Shown: positions 1 to 7,642, counted from the first letter of the stretch. The stretch: 12,303 bases of DNA from Acidobacteriota bacterium (GCA_027458945.1 DAIDOU010000327.1:1-12303); one strand, 5' to 3'. Numbers and translations: made by a program. The notes: generated from the letters alone by a model not told the origin.

Positions 1-747
1 CACGAACGGGATCTCCAACCGCTCGAGCTGCGCCTCCACCCGCGCGACGTGCTGCCGCGAGGCGTCCCCCGCCACGTCGTCCATCGCCGGCACGTCGGCG
101 GCGATCACCTGGCAGGACGGCACCTTGCAGTCGAGCACCCGAAGCGGGTTCTCTTCCAAGCGCCGCTGGCAGTCGGCGCAAAGCGCCTCCCGGCGGGGCG
201 CCAGCGCGGCACGGATGGCGTCCTGGTAGCGCGGCCGATCCTCCGGGTCGCCCAGGTTGTTGAGGTGGATCACGAGGTCGGCAAAGCCCAGCCGGACGAA
301 GAACTCGTGCATCGCCGCCAGCAACTCGGCGTCGGCGAGCGGGGTGTCGGCGCCGACGATCTCGAGGCCGATCTGGGAGAACTGGCGGTAGCGCCCGCGC
401 TGCATCCGCTCGTAGCGGAACATCGGGCCGATGTAGTAGAGGCGCAGCGGCTGCGTTCGCTCGCCGAGGCGGTTCTCGAGCCACGCCCGCGCGACGCCGG
501 CCGTCCCCTCCGGGCGCAAGGTGAGCGAGCGGCCCTTGCGGTCGGGGAAGGTGTACATCTCCTTGTGCACGATGTCGGTGGTCTCCCCGACCGAGCGCAC
601 GAACAGCTCCGTGGGCTCGAAGATCGGGGTGCGGATCTCCTCGCCGCCGAACGCGCCGAACGCCTCCCGGGCGACCGTCTCGACCGCCTGCCAGAGGCGG
701 CTCTCGGGCGGCAGCAGGTCCCGCGTCCCGCGCGGCCGCTGCATCAT
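1..747 (-). CDS. hisS: Histidyl-tRNA synthetase (HisRS), N-terminal 249 residues, cut by the window edge
   Basis: Class II aminoacyl-tRNA synthetase that charges tRNA-His with histidine in the cytoplasm. The visible part starts MMQRPRGTRDLLPPES, the typical HisRS N-terminus. It contains the TLRPEGTAG block at about residues 76-84 and motif 2 as FRYERMQRGRYRQFSQ at about 110-125, both diagnostic of HisRS. Four cysteines (C190, C193, C207, C212) sit in the linker, as in many bacterial HisRS. The frame is open to base 1, so roughly 170-180 residues, including the second histidine motif (HisA) and the anticodon-binding domain, lie outside the window if the length is normal (about 420-430 aa). The start is one of two adjacent ATG codons (747 or 744), preceded by a GGAGG-like Shine-Dalgarno. 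ATG-747 overlaps the TGA of the upstream carbonic-anhydrase-like gene, so translation is probably coupled. Confidence 0.97.
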   Translation of the reverse strand, partial: MMQRPRGTRDLLPPESRLWQAVETVAREAFGAFGGEEIRTPIFEPTELFVRSVGETTDIVHKEMYTFPDRKGRSLTLRPEGTAGVARAWLENRLGERTQPLRLYYIGPMFRYERMQRGRYRQFSQIGLEIVGADTPLADAELLAAMHEFFVRLGFADLVIHLNNLGDPEDRPRYQDAIRAALAPRREALCADCQRRLEENPLRVLDCKVPSCQVIAADVPAMDDVAGDASRQHVARVEAQLERLEIPFV

Positions 748-1304
748 CCCCGCCTCCCCCACGCCGCCGCGGCGGCCGGCCCGCGCTCGTCATCGTCGGC
801 CATGGCCCTGCCCTTGAGCTGCAGGTAGCTGCGGACGCCGCGCCGCATGTGCTCGATCTCCTCGGCCGTGACCTCACGCCGCACCCGCGCCGGGACCCCG
901 GCCGCGAGGCTGCGCGGTGGGATCGTCATTCCCGGCGGCACCAACGCGCCGGCTGCCACCACCGCCTCCTCGCCGACCACGGCGCCGTTGAGCACGGTCG
1001 CGTGCATCCCCACGAGCGCGCCGCGCTCGACCCGGCAGCCGTGCAGCACGGCCGCGTGCCCCACCGTGACGTCCTCGGCGACGTGGACCGGAAAGTCGGG
1101 CTCGTCGACGTGGACCACGGCGTTGTCCTGGATGTTCGAGCGCGCGCCGATGCGGATCTCCTGCAGGTCGCCGCGCAACACGGCGCCGTACCAGACGTTG
1201 ACGTCGTCGGCCAGCTCCACGTCCCCCACGACCGCCGCGGTCGAGGCGACGAACACGCGCGCCCCGATCCGTGGCGAACGGCCGGCAAAGGGTCTGATCG
1301 TCAC
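744..1304 (-). CDS. Gamma-class carbonic anhydrase family protein (left-handed beta-helix, hexapeptide repeats)
   Basis: A 186-aa protein of the gamma-carbonic anhydrase / YrdA-CaiE-PaaY family, trimeric left-handed beta-helix proteins that bind zinc between subunits. Hexapeptide repeats run from about residue 10 to 140. The family signature is intact: RGDLQEIRIG at 44-53, NIQD at 57-60, and the three zinc histidines H65, H83 and H88 (VGHAAVLHGC, with the five-residue H-H spacing of Cam-type enzymes). The ligands are present, so CO2 hydration is possible, but many relatives show no measurable carbonic anhydrase activity and the physiological role is open. The last ~20 residues are an acidic then Ala-rich tail that looks non-conserved. 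The start codon is GTG at 1304 (MTIRPF), chosen because a GGGAGGGAG Shine-Dalgarno lies just upstream. It is the first gene of a two-gene unit with hisS, overlapping it by 4 nt (ATGA). Confidence 0.92.
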   Translation of the reverse strand: MTIRPFAGRSPRIGARVFVASTAAVVGDVELADDVNVWYGAVLRGDLQEIRIGARSNIQDNAVVHVDEPDFPVHVAEDVTVGHAAVLHGCRVERGALVGMHATVLNGAVVGEEAVVAAGALVPPGMTIPPRSLAAGVPARVRREVTAEEIEHMRRGVRSYLQLKGRAMADDDERGPAAAAAWGRRG

Positions 1305-1327
1305 CGCTCCCTCCCGTCAGGCCGGTC

Positions 1328-1356
1328 ACGCTAACACACACAGCCGGCTTGGGCAA
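1328..1356 (-). promoter_or_regulatory. Candidate sigma70 promoter for the gamma-CA/hisS unit
   Basis: Reading the minus strand there is a -35-like TTGCCC (1356-1351), a 17-nt spacer, and a -10-like TAGCGT (1333-1328) immediately preceded by TGT, which makes an extended -10. Transcription would begin near 1321, about 17 nt before the GTG start at 1304, leaving room for the GGGAGG ribosome-binding site. Each hexamer matches consensus at only about 4 of 6 positions, so this is a candidate only. Confidence 0.35.
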
Positions 1357-1437
1357 CGAGCCACGGCCGGGCGCCCGCCGATGCGGCCTGTGGAACGGCC
1401 GCGCGCCGGGCCTGCCGGCAAGTGGCACAGTTTCCTC

Positions 1438-1465
1438 ACAATACACGTAACGCGTTGTTTTTCAA
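1438..1465 (-). promoter_or_regulatory. Second, upstream candidate promoter in an AT-rich patch
   Basis: On the minus strand TTGAAA (1465-1460, five of six matches to TTGACA) is separated by 16 nt from TATTGT (1443-1438, four of six matches to TATAAT). The patch from about 1430 to 1480 is strikingly AT-rich for this genome, as expected of a regulatory region. If used, it would give a GC-rich 5' leader of about 130 nt before the gamma-CA gene. The -35 overlaps a small GTTG-T5-CAAC inverted repeat at 1454-1466. Confidence 0.25.
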
Positions 1466-1479
1466 CTACATATACAGCC

Positions 1480-1495
1480 GCACTGGCGGCAGTGC
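1480..1495. repeat. Small perfect inverted repeat (6-bp arms, 4-nt loop)
   Basis: GCACTG (1480-1485), GCGG loop, CAGTGC (1490-1495). It lies just upstream of the AT-rich promoter candidate on the minus strand. It could be an operator or a chance hairpin; nothing in the sequence decides. Confidence 0.4.
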
Positions 1496-1558
1496 ACGAT
1501 GCATAACCCGTTGAGATACGCGGGCTTTGCGGTCGCCGCACCGTGATTTCCACAAGCT

Positions 1559-1579
1559 TTTCCGCAAATTCTGCGGAAA
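1559..1579 (-). terminator. Perfect 8-bp hairpin 2 nt after the tsaC stop codon
   Basis: TTTCCGCA (1559-1566) and TGCGGAAA (1572-1579) pair perfectly around a 5-nt loop. It starts two bases beyond the TGA of tsaC and precedes a separately promoted gene pair, so it probably marks the end of the peptidase-recN-tsaC operon. It has no proper U-tract on the minus strand (AGCTTG follows), so it may be a weak terminator, a 3'-end-protecting stem, or both. Confidence 0.4.
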
Positions 1580-1581
1580 CT

Positions 1582-2196
1582 TCATGACGCCTTCACGCCC
1601 CACGCCGCCGGGGCCTCCCAGGCGCCGGCGCGCAGGAGCCGGGGCGGCGCCGCCGTGAGGTCCAGCAGCGTCGAGGGCGCTCCGCCCCCCGTGGCGCCGC
1701 CGTCGAGGAGCACCGCGAGACCGGCCCCGAGCGCCGCGGCGACGGCGCCGGGATCGGTGCACGGCGCGCCACCGCTGCGGTTCGCGGAGGTCGCCGTGAG
1801 CGGCCCCACCTGCGCCAGCAGCGCGCGCAGCAGCTCGTGGGCCGGCACCCGCACCGCCAGGGTGTCGCCGGCGCCACCGGCGCCTCCCGCGCGTGGCACC
1901 ACGACCGTGACCGGGGCCGGCCAGACCGCCGCGAGGCGCGCCCGCCAGGGGGAGGCCAGGCGCACCCACGGCGCGAGCTGCTCCACGGAGGAGGCGACGA
2001 CCAGGAGCGACTTCTCGGCGGGCCGGCCCTTGAGGGCGAACACCCGCCCGACGGCGATCTCATCGTCGGGGCGGACGGCCAGGCCGTAGAACGTCTCGGT
2101 CGGAAGCGCGACGACGCCGTGGGCGTCGAGCGCGCCACGGACCGCGCCGGCAGCGGCCGCGAGGTGGCTCGCGGCGGTGAACGGCAGCCGGATCAT
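1582..2196 (-). CDS. tsaC: L-threonylcarbamoyladenylate synthase (YrdC/Sua5 family)
   Basis: A 204-aa protein making threonylcarbamoyl-AMP from threonine, bicarbonate and ATP, the first step of the universal t6A37 modification of ANN-decoding tRNAs in the cytoplasm. All family blocks are present: PTETFYGLA (32-40), KGRPAEKSL (56-64), WPAPVTVVV (92-100), VRVPAH (115-120) and TATSANRSGGAP (134-145). The length matches the short single-domain TsaC form; there is no Sua5-type C-terminal domain. A Gly/Ala-rich insertion sits at about 103-110 and the C-terminus is Ala/Gly-rich. The ATG at 2196 overlaps the recN TGA by 4 nt (ATGA), implying coupled translation as the last gene of the operon. The partners TsaB, TsaD and TsaE are not in this window. 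Confidence 0.95.
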   Translation of the reverse strand: MIRLPFTAASHLAAAAGAVRGALDAHGVVALPTETFYGLAVRPDDEIAVGRVFALKGRPAEKSLLVVASSVEQLAPWVRLASPWRARLAAVWPAPVTVVVPRAGGAGGAGDTLAVRVPAHELLRALLAQVGPLTATSANRSGGAPCTDPGAVAAALGAGLAVLLDGGATGGGAPSTLLDLTAAPPRLLRAGAWEAPAAWGVKAS

Positions 2197-3896
2197 GGTC
2201 CGGTCTTGAGCAGCTCGCGGGCGTGCTGGCGGGCGGCGGGAGTCGGCGCCCCGCCCCCCAGCATGCGCACCAGCTCCTCGACGCGCGCCTCGCCGGCAAT
2301 CGGCTCGACGTGCGTCACCGTGCGTCCGGATCTCGCCCCCTTGCGCACGACGAAGTGGGCCCCCGCCCGCCCGGCGACCTGCGGCAGGTGGGTGACCACC
2401 AGGATCTGGTCGCGGTCGCCCAGCGAGGCCAGGAGCGCCCCGAGCTCGTCGGCGACGCGGCCGCCGATGCCGGCGTCCACCTCGTCGAAGAGCAGGGTCA
2501 GCCCGCCGTCGCGCGCGACCGAGTCGCGCAGCACGGTCCGCATCGCGAGGTGGATGCGCGACAGCTCGCCCCCCGAGGCGATGCGCGCCATCGAGCGCAG
2601 CTCCTCGCCGGGGTTGGTCGAGAGCTCGAACTCGCCGGCGTCGATCCCGTCGGCCGCCGGCTCGACGCTGGTCCCGTCCACCGCGAGCGGGCCGCCCGGG
2701 GCCGCCCGCAGCCCGAGCGCCAGCCGCAGCCGGGCGCGCGGGATGCCCAGCCCCTTGAGCACCTCGACGACGCGCGTGGAGAAGCGTTCGGCCGCGGCGG
2801 CTCGCCGCCGCGACAGCGCCCGCGCCAGCTCGAGGTAGCGGGCCGCGAGGATGCCTCCCTCCTCCACCAGGCGCGCGATGTCGTCCTCCGCCCCCTCGAG
2901 CTGCTCGCGCTCGGCCTGGAGCCGGGCGCGGTGCTCGAGGACCGCCTCGATCGTGCCGCCGTACTTGCGCGTCAGCCGTTCCAGGGCGGCCAGCCGGCTC
3001 TCCACCTCCTCGAGCCGCTGCGGCGCCGGACGGATCCGCCCGGTCAGTCCCTGCACCACGCGTTCGGCCTCTTCCGCCAGGACCTGCGCCTGCTCGAGCT
3101 CGGCCGCGGTCTCGCCGACCGGAAGACCGAGATCCTGCAACTCCCGCACCGAGCGGGCCGCGCGCGCCAGGGCGACCGCGCCCCCCTCGCCGCCGAGCGC
3201 CGCGAGCGCCACCGCCACGAGCTCGCCGATCCGCCCGGCGTGGCGCAGGAAGGCGCGCTCCTCGCGCAGCTCCTCCTCCTCGCCGGAGCGCAGGCGCGCC
3301 TCGTCGATCTCACGCGCCTGGAACTCGATCGCGTCGAGACGGTCGCGGCGGGTCCCGAGGGCGCGCCGCTGCGCCTCCAGTTGCGCTCGGACGCCCTGCC
3401 AGGCCGCGTACGCCGCCGCCACCGCGTCGCGCTCGCCGCCGAGGCCGCCGGCCGCGTCCACCAGGGCGATGTGTGTGGCTGGGTCGGTCAGTCCCCGTTG
3501 CTCGTGCTGGCCGTGGATCGCCAACACGTGCGGCGCGATGCGCTGCAGGGCGCCGACCGTGACCGCCACGTCGTTGACCCACGCCCGCGAGCGGCCCGCG
3601 GCCGACACCTCGCGCCGCAACACCAGCTCCTCGCCCCCGTCCGCCCCAAGCTCGGCGAGCATCCCCCTCGCCTCCTCGCCCGCCGGCGTCGCGAAGCACC
3701 CCTCGACCAGCAGTCGGTCGCAGCCGCCGCGCACCGCCTCCGCGTCGGCCCGTTCCCCGGCCAGGAGCTGCAGCGACTGCACCAGCAGCGACTTCCCGGC
3801 GCCGGTCTCACCCGTGAGGACCGTGAACCCGGCCGGGAACTGCAGCCTGACCTTGTCGATGATGCCGAGGTCGCGGACCTCCAGCTCGCGCAGCAT
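2193..3896 (-). CDS. recN: DNA repair protein RecN (SMC-like ATPase)
   Basis: A 567-aa SMC-family ATPase acting early in recombinational repair of double-strand breaks; full length for RecN (about 550-570 aa). The N-terminus MLRELEVRDLGIIDKV is typical. Walker A is GETGAGKS at 29-36. The middle (about 150-370) is rich in Arg, Glu, Ala and Leu, consistent with the short coiled-coil arms of RecN. The ABC signature RIASGGELSR lies at 438-447, Walker B with its catalytic acid LLFDEVDAGIGG at about 468-479, and the switch histidine block VVTHLPQVA at about 500-508. All ATPase residues look intact. The ATG at 3896 is 12 nt downstream of the M16 peptidase stop, and the gene overlaps tsaC by 4 nt, so it is the middle gene of the operon. 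No LexA-type operator was seen directly in front of it. Confidence 0.98.
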   Translation of the reverse strand: MLRELEVRDLGIIDKVRLQFPAGFTVLTGETGAGKSLLVQSLQLLAGERADAEAVRGGCDRLLVEGCFATPAGEEARGMLAELGADGGEELVLRREVSAAGRSRAWVNDVAVTVGALQRIAPHVLAIHGQHEQRGLTDPATHIALVDAAGGLGGERDAVAAAYAAWQGVRAQLEAQRRALGTRRDRLDAIEFQAREIDEARLRSGEEEELREERAFLRHAGRIGELVAVALAALGGEGGAVALARAARSVRELQDLGLPVGETAAELEQAQVLAEEAERVVQGLTGRIRPAPQRLEEVESRLAALERLTRKYGGTIEAVLEHRARLQAEREQLEGAEDDIARLVEEGGILAARYLELARALSRRRAAAAERFSTRVVEVLKGLGIPRARLRLALGLRAAPGGPLAVDGTSVEPAADGIDAGEFELSTNPGEELRSMARIASGGELSRIHLAMRTVLRDSVARDGGLTLLFDEVDAGIGGRVADELGALLASLGDRDQILVVTHLPQVAGRAGAHFVVRKGARSGRTVTHVEPIAGEARVEELVRMLGGGAPTPAARQHARELLKTGP

Positions 3897-3908
3897 GGTG
3901 CGACGATG

Positions 3909-6557
3909 CTAATCGGCGGCGCCCGGGTTTGCAACGAGGCTGCCGGCCACGGCGAGGCAGAGGCGATGCGGCGCGATGTGGCGGCGGACCGCAGCGGCGA
4001 CCTCGGCGCGGCCGGTGGCGAGGATCCTCTCCGGGATGCGGTCGATCTCCGCGACCGGCAGGGCGTGGCGCGCCAGTCGGACCAGCTCCCGCGCCTGGCC
4101 GCCCGGGGTTGCCAACCCGACCCGGTACGACCCCGCCATCGCGGCCCGCTCGTCGGCCAGCTCGGCCTCGCTCGGCCCTTCGGCGACGAAGCGCTCGATC
4201 TCTTCCCGCGCCGCCGCCACCGCCCGCTCCAGGTTCGCGGGCGCGACCGAGAACGTCGCCGCCCACGGGCCGTCGAGCAGCGAAGCGCCGAAGAAGCGCG
4301 CGATCACCCCGTACGTCAGGCCCTCGCGGTCGCGCAGCCGCATGCCGAGGCGCGAGGACAGCGTCGACTGCCCGAGGACCGCGTTGCCGAGCGCGGCGGC
4401 GAAGAAGTCGTCGTCGCCGCGCCGGAGACCACCGGGATGCCCGAGCAGCACGTCGAGGTTCGGCTTGTCGGGCACCACCTCGCGCGCCTCGGCCGCGACC
4501 ACGTCGTCGGGGCCGCGCCGCGCCACGAACGGCATCTCGACCGCCCCGGGGAAGCCCGGTTGCCAGGCCCTCTCGAGGCGCCGGATCACGGCGGCCGGCT
4601 CGAACTCCCCGACCAGCGCCACGACCAGCGAGGCGGGGCCGTACAGCCGCCCGTGCACGGCGACCAGGTCGTCGCGGCATGCTCCCTCCAGTCCGGCCCG
4701 GCGCTCCGCGAGGGGGCGCCGGTGGTACGGGTGCCCGGCGGGGTAGAGGAGACGCGCGAACGCCTCGAACGCGCGGTGGAACGTGTCCTCCTGCGCCTGC
4801 GCCAGCTCCCCCAGGCGCAGCGTCCGCAGCTTGTCGAGCTCCTCGGCCGGGAACGACGGCCGCGTCAGCATCTCCGCCAGCAGGTCGAGGGTGAGCGGCA
4901 GGTGACGGGCGAGGCAGCGCCCGGAGCAGAACACCTCGAGCGGGTTGAAGCCGTCGCCGGAGACGTCGAGCTCGATGCCGCGGTCCTCGATGATGCGGGC
5001 CAGCGCGATCCGGCTGTGCCGGGCGGTGCCGCGCTCGAGCATGTCCGGCACCAGCGCGGCGGCGGTCCATGCCTCCGGTGCGACCAGGCCGTGACCGGCC
5101 AGCAGCGAACCGTGGAGGTGGACGGTGGTGTTCGTGTGCCGCGGCAGCAGGAGCAGGCGGCCGCCACCCGGCAAGCCGGCCTCGACGACCCGCTCCGCGA
5201 TTCCCGGCCGGAAGTGGCACGGGCGCGGCGCAACCGCCGCCGCGCCGGGCCGCCCGATCGTCCCGGCCCCGCCGCCGCCGTCCCTCGGGATGAAGTACCC
5301 GACCGACACGGCGTCGTCGACGAACGTCCCCGCCGCCACCTTCTGCACCTCGTCGCTGGTGACCGCCCGGACCCGCTCCGGGTAGTCGAGGTAGAACCGC
5401 CAGTCCGCGGCCGAGATCGCCTCCGTGAGCGCCGCCGCCACCTGTGCCGGCGAGTCGCGGTGGAACGCCGTCTGGGCCTCCACTTGCGCCCGCGCGCGCT
5501 CGACCTCGCTCTTGTGCAGCCCCTTGGCGACGACCTTCGCCAGCTCGCCGCGGATGATCCGCTCCACCTTCTCGTGCTTCGTCGGGGGGTTGAGGGTGGC
5601 GAACACCTGGAACAGCCCGGGGTCGCGCAGCTGCCAGGCGAGCGCCTGCACGTCGAGGCAAAGGCCGGTCTCCACCAGCCGCTGGTACAGCCGCGACGTC
5701 ACCCCGCCGCCGAGCGCGTCGGCGAGCACGGCGAGCGCGTGCGTGTCCTGGTGCGCGGCCTCGGGCGCCCGCCACGACACCACGACCCACCCGACCTCGC
5801 CGGAGCGGCGCACGACGAAGCGGCGCTCCCCCTCCTGGCGCGGTTCGCGCGTCACCACCGGCGGGACCGGCCGGCCGGCGCGCGGCAGCGGCCCGAAGTG
5901 GCGGCCGACGAGCGCGAGCGCCTCGTCCCGGTCGAACGAGCCGACCAGCACGAGCGAGGCGTTGTCCGGGTAGTAGAACGTGTCGTAGAACGCCCGCAGG
6001 CGCTCGATCGAGGTCGCCTCGATGTCGCTCCGCCACCCGATCGTGGGGTGGTGGTACGGGTGCTCGCGAAACGCCACGGCGAACGACTCCTTGAGCAGGA
6101 CGTCGAACGGGTCGTTCTCGCCGCGCTCGAACTCGTTGCGCACCACGGTCATCTCGGAGGCGAGGTCCGCCTCGCGTAGGAGCGCGCCGCGCATGCGGTC
6201 GGCCTCGAGCTCGAGCGCGAGCGCGAGGTGCTCGGGCGGCAACGTTTCGTAGTAATTGGTGCGGTCGAACCACGTCGTCGCGTTGAACGAGGCGCCGACG
6301 CGCTCGAGCGTGCGCGCGATCGGCCGGCCCTGTGCCGGGTCGAACGCCCGCGACCCCTTGAACATCAGGTGCTCGAGCAGGTGCGTCGAGCCGGTGTGCC
6401 CGACCGCCTCGTTGCGCGAACCCACGTGGTAGACCACGCACGCCGCCGCCACCGGCACGCTCCCGTCCGGCAGCAACAGGACCCTGAGCCCGTTCGCCGC
6501 GAGCCGAAGCTCCTCGACGCCGCGCTCCTGCACCACCACCTCGAAGCCATCAGGCAT
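3909..6557 (-). CDS. Two-domain M16 (insulinase/pitrilysin-type) zinc metallopeptidase
   Basis: An 882-aa single-chain M16 peptidase. The N-terminal half is the catalytic copy: the inverted zinc motif HLLEH is at 59-63 (H59, H63 ligands, E62 catalytic) inside GHTGSTHLLEHLMFKGS, and the third ligand is probably E142 in VVRNEFERGEN. The C-terminal half (about 450-882) repeats the fold but has LVPDMLERGT where the zinc motif should be, so it is non-catalytic. It keeps the substrate-binding DREGLTYGV segment at about 743-751. This active-plus-inactive arrangement is normal for the family and forms a closed clamshell that degrades short peptides. I chose ATG-6557 because GGAGAG sits 6 nt upstream and the protein begins just before the first beta-strand; a longer frame reaching 6698 would run through the divergent aldolase gene. 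No signal peptide is visible, so it is probably cytoplasmic, unlike many exported M16 relatives. It is first in the operon with recN and tsaC. Confidence 0.95.
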   Translation of the reverse strand: MPDGFEVVVQERGVEELRLAANGLRVLLLPDGSVPVAAACVVYHVGSRNEAVGHTGSTHLLEHLMFKGSRAFDPAQGRPIARTLERVGASFNATTWFDRTNYYETLPPEHLALALELEADRMRGALLREADLASEMTVVRNEFERGENDPFDVLLKESFAVAFREHPYHHPTIGWRSDIEATSIERLRAFYDTFYYPDNASLVLVGSFDRDEALALVGRHFGPLPRAGRPVPPVVTREPRQEGERRFVVRRSGEVGWVVVSWRAPEAAHQDTHALAVLADALGGGVTSRLYQRLVETGLCLDVQALAWQLRDPGLFQVFATLNPPTKHEKVERIIRGELAKVVAKGLHKSEVERARAQVEAQTAFHRDSPAQVAAALTEAISAADWRFYLDYPERVRAVTSDEVQKVAAGTFVDDAVSVGYFIPRDGGGGAGTIGRPGAAAVAPRPCHFRPGIAERVVEAGLPGGGRLLLLPRHTNTTVHLHGSLLAGHGLVAPEAWTAAALVPDMLERGTARHSRIALARIIEDRGIELDVSGDGFNPLEVFCSGRCLARHLPLTLDLLAEMLTRPSFPAEELDKLRTLRLGELAQAQEDTFHRAFEAFARLLYPAGHPYHRRPLAERRAGLEGACRDDLVAVHGRLYGPASLVVALVGEFEPAAVIRRLERAWQPGFPGAVEMPFVARRGPDDVVAAEAREVVPDKPNLDVLLGHPGGLRRGDDDFFAAALGNAVLGQSTLSSRLGMRLRDREGLTYGVIARFFGASLLDGPWAATFSVAPANLERAVAAAREEIERFVAEGPSEAELADERAAMAGSYRVGLATPGGQARELVRLARHALPVAEIDRIPERILATGRAEVAAAVRRHIAPHRLCLAVAGSLVANPGAAD

Positions 6558-6574
6558 GCTCGACTCTCCGAGCC

Positions 6575-6585
6575 GGTATGATACC
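6575..6585. promoter_or_regulatory. Symmetric -10 element, candidate bidirectional promoter
   Basis: The 11 bases GGTATGATACC form an inverted repeat (5+1+5). On the plus strand they give TATGAT (6577-6582), and on the minus strand TATCAT (6583-6578), each five of six matches to TATAAT. The element lies inside the 32-bp gap between the diverging peptidase and aldolase genes. The plus start would fall at about 6589-6590, on the aldolase ATG, and the minus start near 6571, just ahead of the peptidase Shine-Dalgarno. No convincing -35 hexamers were found for either direction. Confidence 0.4.
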
Positions 6586-6589
6586 CGGC

Positions 6590-7642
6590 ATGATCGATCT
6601 CCGCTCCGACACCGTGACCCGCCCCACCCCCGCGATGCGCCGCGCCATGGCGGCCGCCGAGGTCGGCGACGACGTCTACCGCGAGGACCCGACCGCACGC
6701 CGCCTCGAGGAGCTGGCCGCCGCCACCCTCGGCTTTCCCGCCGCGCTGTTCGTGCCCACGGGTACGATGGGCAACCAGGTCGCGGTCCACCTCCACACCA
6801 AGCCCGGCAGCGAGGTCATCATCGAGGCCCGCGGCCACATCGCCAACTTCGAGATGGGCGCGATGGCCGTGTGGTCGGGGGCGCTGCCGCGCCCGATCGT
6901 GACCGCCCGCGGCCTGCTCGAGCCCGCACAGGTCGAGGCCGCGATCTCGCCCAACGTGTCGTACCGCACGCCGACCCGCCTGCTGGCGCTCGAGAACACC
7001 CACAACCTCTGGTCCGGCTTGCCGATGGACGCCGCGCGCACCCGCGCGCTCGCGGACGTCGCGCACGCCCGCGGCGTGGCGGTGCACCTCGACGGCGCCC
7101 GCATCTTCAACGCCGCGGCCGCCCTCGGCACCACCGCGGCCGAGCTCGCCAGCGGCTGCGACACCGTCATGTTCTGCCTGTCGAAGGGGCTCGCGGCGCC
7201 GATGGGCTCGATGCTCTGCGGTTCGCGGGAGGCCATCGAGGAGGCGGTGCGCGTGCGCAAGCTGTTCGGCGGCGGGATGCGCCAGATCGGCGTCGTGGCG
7301 GCCGCCGGCATCGTCGCCCTCACCGAAATGGTGCAGCGCCTCCCGGAGGACCACGCCAACGCGCGGCGGCTGGCCGAGGGGCTCGCCGGCCTCCCGGCCG
7401 TCGAGATCGATCCCGCCGACGTGCGGACCAACATCGTCGTGTTCCGCTTGCGCGCCGAGCGGGTCCCCGGCGAGGGACCGCGGACACCGGCGCAGCGGTT
7501 CGTGGCCGGCCTCGCCGAGCGCGGCGTGGCGTGCGGCGCGTTCGGCGCGACCGAGGTCCGCATGGTCACCCACTACGAGGTCACCACCGCCGACGTCGAA
7601 ACGGCGCTCGCCGCGGCGCGGGAGGTCCTGGCGGAGAAGTGA
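6590..7642 (+). CDS. ltaE: Low-specificity L-threonine aldolase (PLP-dependent)
   Basis: A 350-aa fold-type I PLP enzyme that cleaves L-threonine or L-allo-threonine to glycine and acetaldehyde in the cytoplasm. The N-terminus MIDLRSDTVTRPT is the family hallmark, which is why I start at ATG-6590 and not at the in-frame ATG-6578, which would add MIPG. Visible active-site elements are FVPTGTMGNQ (54-63), H83, the ENTHN block (135-139), LDGAR (167-171, with D168 and R171 contacting PLP) and the Schiff-base lysine K199 in CLSKGLAAPMGS. Length is normal. There is no recognisable Shine-Dalgarno before the ATG and a TATGAT box ends 7 nt upstream, so the mRNA may be leaderless. It is the only plus-strand gene in the window, divergent from the M16 operon and convergent with the oxidase genes. 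Specificity for L- versus D-threonine cannot be read from sequence; this fold is the L type. Confidence 0.93.
   Translation: MIDLRSDTVTRPTPAMRRAMAAAEVGDDVYREDPTARRLEELAAATLGFPAALFVPTGTMGNQVAVHLHTKPGSEVIIEARGHIANFEMGAMAVWSGALPRPIVTARGLLEPAQVEAAISPNVSYRTPTRLLALENTHNLWSGLPMDAARTRALADVAHARGVAVHLDGARIFNAAAALGTTAAELASGCDTVMFCLSKGLAAPMGSMLCGSREAIEEAVRVRKLFGGGMRQIGVVAAAGIVALTEMVQRLPEDHANARRLAEGLAGLPAVEIDPADVRTNIVVFRLRAERVPGEGPRTPAQRFVAGLAERGVACGAFGATEVRMVTHYEVTTADVETALAAAREVLAEK

Noticed and set aside
49..828. A plus-strand open frame opposite hisS
   Set aside because: The minus strand encodes HisRS with intact motifs. The plus frame is low-complexity and has no convincing start signal.
1326..1553. 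A 75-codon frame on the minus strand in the 1305-1581 gap
   Set aside because: It starts at GTG without a Shine-Dalgarno, runs through the promoter candidates and shows no recognisable motif.
1305..1581. Possible tRNA or other structured RNA gene in the gap
   Set aside because: I searched for a cloverleaf with a T-loop consensus and an acceptor stem and could not assemble one. Only isolated stems were found.
2223..6179. A 1318-codon open frame on the plus strand
   Set aside because: It lies opposite recN and the M16 peptidase, which have clear family motifs. Its translation is dominated by Arg, Gln, Pro, Leu and Asp without any recognisable domain, typical of antisense frames at high GC.
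6558..6698. Longer N-terminus of the M16 peptidase, starting at 6698
   Set aside because: The extension is Arg/Gly-rich, overlaps the aldolase coding region and lacks a ribosome-binding site; ATG-6557 has GGAGAG 6 nt upstream.
6365..7573. A 402-codon minus-strand frame opposite the threonine aldolase
   Set aside because: It is rich in His, Gly, Arg and Asp, has no domain, and overlaps both the aldolase and the true start of the M16 gene.
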